A stretch of DNA of 34,458 bases from Lingula anatina (taxonomy: Eukaryota; Brachiopoda; Lingulata; Lingulida; Lingulidae), in NCBI RefSeq assembly GCF_001039355.2, contig NW_019775531.1, positions 1-34,458 on the forward strand. The letters are read 5' to 3'. The notes beneath the pieces are model-generated. The model did no database searches. It saw only the letters and a list, made by a program, of their open reading frames with translations, and was not told the origin of the DNA. Position numbers and translations under genes: made by a program. Shown in pieces: positions 22,259 through 33,575 of the stretch; positions within the stretch are counted from its first letter, which is position 1, and every line of letters starts with the position of its first letter.

Positions 22259-22352
22259 ATATTTGGATCGATCTATCTCCACGGAGAGTCTCAGTAAATT
22301 GCAATCTGCTATCGACGAGGCCAAGCGTGAAAGAAAGTTAATTACCCCCTAG
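22259..22352 (+). CDS. Terminal exon of an unidentified gene
   Basis: A strong acceptor (catTCCCACAG) precedes an open frame of 30 residues ending in TAG. The encoded tail, with S-L-S-K-L-Q-S-A-I-D-E-A-K-R-E-R-K-L-I-T-P at the end, is charged and probably helical. A polyadenylation signal lies about 250 bp downstream. This gene ends about 0.7 kb before the pseudolipase gene in the same orientation, so the two could be tandem relatives. That cannot be tested here because the far end of the pseudolipase gene is outside the window. Confidence 0.55.
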
Positions 22353-22598
22353 CTGATTCGGTAGGCGTGAAAAACATTTAAGCCTCTTAAGCTACAATAT
22401 AGCGCAAACCCCCAGGGAATTAGGTCGATCCAGATGGATCGATCAAGGCAAGGGAACCCAGTCTAAAGCAGCATCTTACTGACGCCAAGCATGGGACTGC
22501 AATACGTCGAGGTGGTATTTATGTACCAAATTTCGCTTCTAAGAAGTCACGTAAAAATTTACAGACTTTTGTTCGTTTGAGAGTATTAAAGTTTAGAG

Positions 22599-22604
22599 AA
22601 TAAA
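22599..22604 (+). terminator. Polyadenylation signal AATAAA
   Basis: A canonical hexamer 247 bp after the TAG at 22350-22352, in a plausible position for the 3' end of the unidentified upstream gene. Confidence 0.4.
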
Positions 22605-23053
22605 GTTTAAGTCAAAAGTTACCCAATTTTCCAGAATAAGACTTTAAGTGGCTTCAGGTACTTCCAACACCCATAACCAATAATCGAAAATATTTCCTCC
22701 ATATCAGGTATTCGATAAAATAAAATGTTTTTGTAATAAAACACTTCATCTAATTATTAATACTATAGAATACTATTATGAAAAAAAGAAAAAAAAACTT
22801 AGCCTAACCCGAGCTATGTATAATTTCTTTGAAATACTAGGATGTTTGGGTCTTTGATAAGCGAATAGAGGGTGTGTCATGATAAATTACCAAAGTTATA
22901 CGTTACTATCAAGTATTCCACTTTCTACCTATAATGCCACCAACGTTAAGTTATTTATATGCTAATGTACATTGTATGGGTACTCCACAAATTTTATGAT
23001 ATGTACATATTTTATGATATGTACTCACTAACTGCAATTTATGTACTACACTG

Positions 23054-23061
23054 TATAAATA
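23054..23061 (+). promoter_or_regulatory. Candidate TATA box of the pseudolipase gene
   Basis: TATAAATA lies 55 bp before the ATG at 23116, which would place transcription start near 23085 with a 5' leader of about 30 nt. A competing reading is that 'ttatttacag' ending at 23087 is a splice acceptor and the 5' leader begins in an upstream exon. The sequence does not decide between them. Confidence 0.35.
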
Positions 23062-23115
23062 CTTCATCAATCTAATATTATTTACAGGTCTACGATTCAA
23101 TATTAAATCGCAATT

Positions 23116-23488
23116 ATGATTGAGATATTTGCTGCGGTAATGATACTTGTCATCAGCACCTTTTGTTGTTGGAAATTCACTCGCCCAGAACCAAGTCCAA
23201 GACTAAAATCTAAGTTAAGTCCGAGTTCGAGTTCAAGACAAAGTCCAAGTAAAAGTCAAAAGAGGTCAAAGATGCATGGGACTGCGTATTGGCAACGATG
23301 CATAATTAGTTGTAAATGTGCATATACATGTAACGACCAGGAGGTACTACAACTTCTGAACGAAAAGGAGCAGGGGTTTCACGATCTTGAGCAGTATCAG
23401 TTGTCGAAGGAACTAAACATCCATGGCGCCAAGATGCGGTATTTTATTGCTAGGACCAGATCCCAAGAATTATTCATCTCGATTGCAG
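23116..23488 (+). CDS. Pseudolipase exon 1: membrane anchor, linker, start of lipase domain
   Basis: The ATG is preceded in frame by a TAA at 23104-23106, which supports this start. Residues 4-19 are hydrophobic (I-F-A-A-V-M-I-L-V-I-S) and are followed by basic residues. This suggests an uncleaved anchor with the bulk of the protein on the cytosolic side. Residues 27-52 contain repeated S-P and S-x-S units from near-repeats of 'aagtccaag'. A cluster of four Cys lies at residues 62-72. The exon ends with I-S-I-A and one base of a Gly codon (phase 1), where the oxyanion-hole strand of lipase class 3 usually reads R-G-T. Confidence 0.85.
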
Positions 23489-26400
23489 GTAATAGGACTT
23501 CAACAACATATAATAACATAATAAAATGAAATTATTCCGTTAAAAGGCCACTTTAAGTTTGTTGTTAGTTTGCTAGACATAGGTTGTTCATTGACGTGGT
23601 TTATTTCGACCGTAGAAGTCTAAAAACTACAATATGCAAAGCTATCTCTTCTTAAAGTTACAGGTACCGAGAAGATTGCTTATAAAGACAAGGAACTTGG
23701 TGAACACCCGACTGGCCTATTTGATGGACGCGTATCACCAATCATATTGGATTTAGCGAGCCAAATACCATTTGCGCACATATTAAAAGAGTTTGAGGAC
23801 AAGAAACTTATCATTAGTGGACATTACATTGGAGGAGCGGTGGCACAACTTCTCACCGTACTTATGAGGTGTTATTTGAGACAGGATAAAACAGGAATAA
23901 ATAGAGAAACGCTGTATTGCATACGCTGTATTGCATTTGGTGCGCCACAATTTGTAGATGGTCTTTTTACTGAATTTACCAAAAGCACCAAGGACGATGT
24001 TTCGATCGAAAACGTCGTAGTAAACGGTGATGGTGGTTGGTTGGAACAAATTTACTCAAAACCACAATCAAAAACTTTGGGCAGAGTTGTAAAACGTTGC
24101 AACAGGGTTGCACAGGCTTATGGGGATACAAGCTTACCAGGCTCCACATTCATCAAAGATGTGGCAAAAGGTAAAGTGAAAATTAGTATTTTCAAATATA
24201 TTTGTTATTCATTTTACGATTATTCTTTTTTTATTCTGTGGAAACAAAAGTCAAAGATGACTTTTTCTTGGCATAATGTGATCTTCATATTGGGTTTTCA
24301 GAAACTTTATCACAAATGAAATATACTGGTATCCTTTATCATCTCTGTTTCTCTTCAATTATTTCAGTTGTGGAGCAAATACCGGAACCGGTCGTATCCA
24401 CCAGTAGTGCTAATACTCCCGTTCTGTTGGGTCAGAAACATTTCCTTGGAGAGTACATCCCAATAGGCAATGGTGAGGAAAGAGATTTTTATTATCATAT
24501 ATTACGAAAGTCCGTCGTTATTGATTTGATGTCATGCTTGAAATTTTTGAAACATTAAAGTTGCAAAACACTCTCTTACACAGTGCATGAAATGCCGCGC
24601 CATAATATACTCAAATATCACATTGCATGAAGAATAACGCCACCTCACTAAAGCAGTAGTCTTTTATATTAAGCTTTACCTCAACTTAAGTACTCTACAG
24701 AAAGACTCCAATTAAACCCAACCTTGTAGTAAATGTAACTTTTTAATACAAAGCCTACTAATTCAGTAAATTATAGTATATCTTTAATTGTTGTAATTGG
24801 AAGAGTTATAATAGGAAGTGCTAGAGGTTCAGAGTAAAAAATAAGTCACTTTTCCACCATATGAGTTTACTGTAACCTTAAAGGAATGAAAGGTGTTAGT
24901 GTTAGTGGTTCAGGATGAAAAAAATGGGCCACCATTATACTATTTGAGTCTACTCGATAATAGATACTGACTTTGCTTACTTATTCTGGGCATGTGTTCC
25001 AGATGGGGTATGTGAAAAAAAGAGTATTGAAGCATATCGGAACAGCTTTAGCAATCACTTTCACAACGACTTGCAGAAATTTGACCCCACTTATGTGAAG
25101 CCAGAGAACATAGTCGCTCATCAACTGCAGCCAGAGCTGGATGTAGGTACGGTTTGCTTTGTTTTGATTTGTTCACAAATAATATTTATATAGCCAAAAG
25201 TTCAAAAGCTAAAGGAAGCTCCGTTTTTGCCCAAAAATAGATAAAACTAAGTTCATATGACTAACAATTGTCATTTATTTAAAAAGAAAAACAGTATCCA
25301 GGCTATTACTTAGAAAAATAGCGCCAAAAGGACCATGTTTGAGGCATGTTTCTTTCTAATCGAACCAGTCTGACAAATGCAAAGTTAAATTAGCTTGTCA
25401 CTACACCAATAACAAATATGTTTAGCACTTGTACCTTTTATCTTTAGTCACATACCACAAATTATACACATTCCTTTGGGCCAGTAGTTTACTGATTGAT
25501 ATATATAGGGTACAAGTACGTGTACCATAGCGAGCAGTCAAATTATTTTTTCTTTTGCGATATTTAACTTTTAACAGGGCAAATGCACCACAGAGGCACT
25601 GAACCACAGATGTTTTTAATCTTATCTTCAATATAAATTTAGTATTGGTCCCCTCTTAAAATTAGAAGTTTGACTAGCTGAATCATAGTTCTAAACCGTA
25701 TCATATGGCACCCTTCGCCCTCTAAAATACCAATTTTTTTTCACGCCAGGGATGGGGCGAGGGTCGCCATCACATAAGCAGCCTGTTATTCCTAAAAAAA
25801 ACCTTCCAGTGGCGGATTTAGGTGGGGTCAGGGGAGGCGGGGAGACCATTTGGAGTCAGCGGCATCGCTTTTGAAATGGGGTCGGCCATTTTTAGTCGGC
25901 GGATCAGTTAGTACTCGGCTCATCTATTCTGAATGGCCCCTATGAGTATCTGTTTATGGTTTGGTGAAACTGTTTTATATGTTATATGTTATTTTAAGCT
26001 GAAATAAAGGCCATTGAATAACAAATTATTGATTTTATTGATTTTACTACAGTCTCATTTAAGACTGACCGATATTTTCATACTAAATTAAATTCAAAAT
26101 TACACAAGCATTACCTTGGTTAAGTTGAGGCTTGATTGTAATTCTGTGATTGCAGTATTGAGGGAGGGCTTAGATCCAACCCTCCCCTCCCAGCTTACTG
26201 GGTAATTTAATTCCAGTGTAATCAGCTCATAGAGATTAAAAAAGAGTGCTTCTATATAAAATGTGAAAACATCAAGCGGTAAAGGCTGAGTACGCATGCG
26301 CAGGCAAATCTTGTTTAAGCTCTTCCTCATTTTTTCACTCACAGAATTAAAATCTATAGTCCCTAAAAGCTTCAATAAAGCTATAATCAGACCACTCATA

Positions 26401-27940
26401 AAAAAGGCCACAGGCAATCTGGACCCTAATGACCTGCAGAACTACCGTCCCATCTCAACCCTCTCATTTCTCTCAAAATTACTGGAGCTCCTAGTAGCGA
26501 CACAGCTAAGTGACTATCTGCATACTCTTCCACTTTTTGCTAAAGATCAATCTGCTTATAGAGCAAACCATGGCACAGAAAAGGCGCTGCTCAAGGTGCA
26601 CAACGGTATTCTTCTGGCCCTTAATGATCAGAAACAAGTGATCTTATCACTACTTGATTTGTCTGCAGCCTTTGACACAATAAACCACGAGGTTTTGTTC
26701 AATAGACTGAAAAATCGTTTCGGTATAGATGGTATTGCATTGCCATAGTTCAAATCGTACCTGACCGAAATCACCGACAACACCACTAGCTTGTGGTGTA
26801 CCATAAAGCTCTGTAGTCGGCCCCATCATGTTCACTCTTTACACGCCACCAATTGAGGACATTTTCTCTAAGTACGGTTTCAACCTTATGCTCTTTGCTG
26901 ATGACTCGCCAATTTATTTTGTTTGCGACAGGCCATGAGATGTGATATCATCTATCCAGAAATGTATTAGCCAGTTGAGTCAATGGCTTAACGCCAATTC
27001 ACTTGTTTTCAATGATCGCTTAACAGAAGTAGTTCACTTTATCTCTCGTTTTTCTAAAGTTCCAGAAAAAATTAGAACTATTAGAAATCGGCAACAGCAT
27101 GGTCACGGTATAAGACGAGGTTAAAAACGTAGGAGTAATTTTTGATAATAGGTGACACATGGTCACCGACATCAGTAAATAAAGGCAGAGCCACTTTCTA
27201 TGGTCTTAAAAAATCTCCAAACTATCCCATATCCTTGACAAAGGTCAATGCCTTCATAACTTGACTACGAAAACAGTCTACTGTATGGTCATCCTACCAA
27301 ATTGAAACCAAATTGAAAAACTGCACTCTGTCCAAAATGCTGCAGCACGACTACTGACCAAAATCCCTCTCAGATCAAACATTTCACCTACATGTACGTG
27401 TATTTTATTCGAACAACATTGGCTTCCCGTACGACAGAGAATTGTTTTTAAATTACTGCTGTTTGTTTTAAAATTCAACAGAGGTGAATGCCCTTCATAT
27501 TTTAACTCTATACTACATCCAAGTTCAGCCAATCTCACCAGGTCCACCAGATCCACCTTTACTCTTTGCTTTACCAGGAATGACAACAAAACAACCAAAG
27601 GCTGCGGCCAGAGGGCATTTTCAATTGCAGCACCCATTTTATGGAATGATCTACCCTCACACATTCGGACGATTGATAGTGTTGAGGTTTAAAAAAAAGA
27701 CTTGAAAACATTCCTATTTGCACAGTTCTTCAATTAAAATTTAATACTTGAAATTATATTTTTTCTCATTTTATCAGAAAAGAAGCTCAATTGTTTAGAC
27801 TATAACTATTATAACCAGCATTAATCATTTAAATTGTTTTATTCGACCCAGCTATCATTATTTATATAACTATTTGTAATTCTGATAATTTTATTTGTAA
27901 ACAGCACTGAGACGGTAGTGTGGTGCGTTTTTACGAAATA

Positions 27941-28007
<67 letters not shown>

Positions 28008-29301
28008 GTGGAATTTGGAGCAGTTTCTATTTCAGTATTGTTTAATGCAGATATATCAATTATAATTCTATTTTCAGATGAAGTTCACCTGTTTATGTCT
28101 TTTAGTTGGTGAAATTCTAATACTTTAACCTACCAACCTGCCTGGGCATTTCTTCTATTACTTTGAAATTCATTGTTCAAGTGTACAGTCGTATGTGCTA
28201 TATTCGATGTCGATTTTTTCTACTGTTGGTCCTTCAGTGACAAAATAATAATGATGTAATAAAAAGCTAAGAAAAATAATCGTATAATGTGTTGTATTTT
28301 GTTAGATGTATGTGTTTTAGTTGTGAGATGTATTTTTTTCTATCACAATCATTTTAATTTGTTAATATCCCATTTGATATTTCCTTTACCAAATAAATTA
28401 AACTTAATAGAGATTCAGAGAAGAATTTCATCAGCTGTTATAAGAATGATGTGATTTTTCTTCAGTCAATAGCTAATATTGAGATAGTGATTATCAACAC
28501 TGTGCACCCATTTTCAACAACCATCTACCGTATATCTTCATAAATACCACCGCAAACGATATCCATGTGACTTGCATTAACCCATTAACCCTACATGTGG
28601 CGCTGACCGTTTTGTCGTTACGTTGTCTTTTTGGTTTAAGTAAAAGTCAAAGGGCTTTAATTGTCTCTTCAAAAACACAAATTGTATATTTGCGCGTTTT
28701 ACATTTCTTACATCAATGTTATTTATCTCACTTACCAAAGGGATAGCTACTTCTAAAAGTATGTTTTTTCAATTGCTTAAGGTTAGTAATAATAGTTAAA
28801 ATATTATTCAATATATGTTTTACAGCAGGAGCATATGCATTATGATGGATTCTGTGGATATTTCAAATATTTTATTCAGTTAAATATAAAAAAGATGTTA
28901 ATGCATTCTACTTTCACATGTCATACTTACAAATATTATGAGTGAAATTTAAAGAAAATGTGTCATCTCTGGTTTTGAAATTGGTATTGTATTCTTCTTC
29001 TTTCTTTTTATGCGATATACTTAAGTTGTTCTCCGCCTGATTTAACTTTAATTGTGAATTACGATTTTTCCAACCTCTCCTGCAATTTTTATATTTACTT
29101 TCAGTGTATGATAATGGCATACTGCAACTGAAAGTCTTTGGCAGAGGTTTTGATGTGTTGGATTTGGACACTTTTACATGTAAGTTTGTACATTAGTTTT
29201 GGTAGTATATTGTTGTCAAGGAAACGGGAAATAGATTGTTGCCTAATATTACACTCACACATGCATGTATATCTAAATGGTTGTCACACACTTGTGGGTT
29301 A

Positions 29302-29340
<39 letters not shown>

Positions 29341-29425
29341 AGAATATTGTAGGTTTTTAAAGTTCTGTACATGTTGAAATGTTTACTTTTTAATCCATAA
29401 AATGAAATATTCCTGCAGTTTATTT

Positions 29426-29471
<46 letters not shown>

Positions 29472-32400
29472 GCAGTACCTGTGTCTTCGCACAAGAGAAT
29501 ATAGTGAGAGTAATCTAGTGAGACTCCCCACAGGGATGGCTCGATCTAAAGTCTATGGGAATGGGGTCTAAATATCACCATTTCTAACGATGTTCTATTT
29601 AAGAATTCCTTTAATAACCTCATTGAGGGAGACTATGTGAGGCCGAGTTTCATTGGATAAGTGGACGCTCTACACTGTAAAAGAGCATACGCTTTTTACT
29701 TTTATCTAAAATACAAATAGTTAAAATGAGAAATTCGGGCAACATTTCAGATGTCAAGATATATATTGCGAGAGGCGAAAATTGCGGTCAGAAGAATGTT
29801 AAAACTAATAGTTGAAATGCTTGTTTAAACAATGCCTTCCACGGTTTGTTGCACTCCCGTTATTCAGCCTCGCCATAAATTTTGACCCACTTAGGTCAAA
29901 CTAACCCTAACCAATATATGGTGGGCGGACCCTCAGTTTTGTTACACCGGTTCTTGTGGGTCTAGTCACAGAATGTTATATCACACTATACTGCAGTTTT
30001 CCAAGTCAATTTCACTTGCATCAAAATCTTCATCAAAATCGGTCCATAATTTTATGAGTTATGATGTAGACAAACAAACAGACAGACAGACAGACAAACA
30101 GGGGTGAAAACATAACCTCCTTGGCGGATGTAACAATATGCACAGCAGACTTCTGTAGTACAATTGGGGGGGGGGGGGGGTGCAATTTATATGAATAATT
30201 ATAAACTAGTCCTATTAACGAAATGTGTGTAGTATTTACAAATTGAGGTTGATTGCAACTTTCTTTGGAGAAGTATGTGAGTTTTTGTCTGAGTAGAACC
30301 TGTATTCAAAAGAGCTTGTTTCCTTCCACTTCAAAAGGAAGTAATGTGTTTTTTAAAGGTTTTTTCCTTCAACTGTTTCTTCTTTTAAGTTTGAATTTAT
30401 TTCTTATTATATTTTGATACACTATGTTATCAACCGTTAAACAGACTTGACATTTAATATGGAAGTTTTTCAGTTTCGAAGGTATGCCTAGGTAAAAATA
30501 CGTTCTTTTTTCAAAAAAAAAAAAAAAAAAAACTCCGATCTCATATAAGATATGTGAATGGAGAAGTGTGTAGTCAGGTGTGTCGCTACCAATTAACTGA
30601 ATACCAGGTTTGTTGTGCTGCTGCATTATGTAATATGCAGCGATTTAACATTGGGTAGTGCTGCTTTGGGCAGGTCAAAGCTTGGCTTTGGTAAAGCATG
30701 GTCCTGTCAAAAAGTATCCATATGTCGACAACTACTGCATAGAAGAATTTGAAATTTTGCATACAAGTGGTCGGTTTTGTATTGTGTAAAATGAGCTATG
30801 CAGTGCTTTACAAATGTATTAATCTGTGGCAGAATGGCGAGAAAAAGACAGACATTGCCAGACAGATAATTGCGCCAAACGAAACGGTCCGCACAGTTTT
30901 ATAAAGTAATGCCAAGACCGTACCTACACAGAAGCCACACACAATGTATCGACATCTCACCACCAGGGTACAGGACCCACTGTATTTCTGGATATGAAGC
31001 TGCAACTAAACAAAAACCACCCAGTCTGTTCAGAAGGAGGGGTAAATTGCCACCTAAATGCATTTTTCAAGGCCCTTAGCAAACACCAAATTGGTTTTAG
31101 CAGGTTAGAATACCAGACGACCTCCGAAGAAGCCACTGTAAACAGCAAAATGTCGTAGTATGTTTCTCTAATGAATTGTGGACCTTGACCGTTTCTGGGT
31201 TGAACACTGAAATCTCGTGGTTTTCTTTATTGAGGTCAGATTTCACCAGTACCGCTCAACTAGTCAAAACAAAGTTTACAGACATCCAGAAGAGGCCAAC
31301 GACAAAGCATGTGCCACGTCTAAAGTGACTATAAAGTCATTAACAGCGTCAGTATTTGGGGTGGATACCACATTGGTGCCAAAACACCAATGGTAGTCAT
31401 CGACGAAAACCTGAACCAGAACAAATAAAGGAATAATCTGGGAACCACTTGACTATCATTTGATAGGGGGCAACTTAGGAACAATTTTAGGTTGCACGGT
31501 GAGATTGCCGGTTCACACAGAGCACTCTTAATAGCAGATTACTTACAGAACCAAGGAAATGAGCAGCTACCTTGGTCTTCAAAATCGCCATATTTGAACT
31601 ACATAGGCAATATGTGGGTAAGTCATTACTCGCCAAATCAACGGCCTGCATATCCTACAACAAAACTGATCCAAATTGGACAGGTTTTGACCCATGCTTG
31701 GAATGTTATTCTAGATTGAACTCTAAAAACATATCCCAAGGAATGCCTTGCCACTTGAGAGCGCTGGTACATGTAGCAGCCAGAAGAGGTCAGGCGTAAC
31801 AGCGACCGTTACTGTGACTAGACACTGACATGAGGGTCCTTTATAATTTGGAAAATATGGAGATCCAAAATATCTTTTTTAATGGTTGTCGTATGACATA
31901 GAATAGGCAATGTTTTTTGGTTTGCTTCTCTGGCGAATTCCATTAATGAACTGATGTCACATTGACATCAAAGAGATAATCAAAAGTTATTAAAACAAGA
32001 TTTTAATCCTAATTTTCATTTATCAGTCAGCAATATAGTAAAAAAAAAACTGATGAAAAATGATTTGGAAAAAAATATTCCATATTAAATGTCAAATCTA
32101 TATTTTCACATTGCAAGCTTCATGATTTTATTATGACCATTTTATATATAAAAAAGAATTGCTGTGGGTATTTTTATTTATTCATAATCTTACTGATGTG
32201 TATTTGCATTTCTTCAGATTCCGATCGTGAGCCAAGAAATGTAAAAATAACCGGACAAATAAAGACAGAGAGAGACTTAACATTGAAGATATCCTTTCCT
32301 GTGGACCCTCATACACATTTTCAGTCACCAGTGCATTTTACTTGTGAGACCCATTTCGGGGATAAGATGGAACTGCTCTATGCCCGCCAGGTACACCACA

Positions 32401-33499
32401 TGACATATAGTAAAATGTACATTGTTTTAAATTGGCGACAGCGTCTCTAATTACAGTGAAAGCCATGTTTTTCTCTTTCATATTTGTAAGACTAAAGGTA
32501 AATTATTATTTGAATTCATTAGCGTTGTCTTTCAACCCAATGAATTTTTATATGCTTTCACTTTGTCACATTTGTTTGGTTAATAAGTGTCCTTGCAAGA
32601 CACCTGAGGGGAAGGCAGACGTGGTGGAGGCCCTTACTAAAGTAATCAAGAGGGAAGCTCTCTTCGCGCGCTATATTAGTGCATCCGAAGATAATTATTA
32701 CGAAAACAGTGCAGTGGTAAAGTTGATAGAAAAGCTTACAGGTAAATAAAGTAGATTATGTGGAAGATTATAGAATAGGAATTAAAATACCATGTTTATA
32801 CAATCTTCTTAATATTTATCCATTTATCTTGCGTGATGACCCTGTCATTATACCCATCATTAATTGCGGCCTTATAGGGATAACAACTGTTCATTTTGGA
32901 ACGAATTTTAATGGGGTAAACGACGATTTTCTTATACTTTCGTTCAAAGTTAGTCCATGTTTTATTTTTAAGTTTTTTTTTAATTATCTCTTAAGACATC
33001 ATCGTCTTAAGACGGAGGTTTAGCCATCTGTAAAAGCACACGTATAGTAGTCTGATGCAACAGTAGGCTGGTTATCCAGATCCAGACCCCCAGTGGCCAT
33101 CTTAATCCCTAGATCAGAACCTCATTAATAATGTGTGGGCTATCCTCGGAATAGGATAAGTGAGAGATAATCCTGCTAACAAAAATGATCTCTTACTATC
33201 TATGTCCCGTATAATTTTTATTAAAAAACATTGTTTATATATATAATGAAATATTGCCTATTTACTCGAACGAAAGTGCTCCATACTAAATGTAACCGGG
33301 GAGCTTATAAAGAAAAAAGTTAACCAACAAAATCAACCTATTTCATCCATGGTTTTATGTCGTCCTACGACAGTTTTGGCGTGAAGGTCTCTTCAGGGTT
33401 CACAATTTAAAATCTGTGCTCCTGAAGTGCCTCTGAGCCGAAATGGCTGTATACATGTAAACCATGGACGATACAGGCTGAGTTTGTTAGTTTATCTTT

Positions 33500-33575
<76 letters not shown>

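Noticed and set aside
23783-24049. Minus-strand 88-codon frame
   Set aside because: It is the shadow of pseudolipase exon 2.
29193-29531. Minus-strand frame with long Tyr and Ile runs
   Set aside because: It is produced by the two trinucleotide microsatellites.
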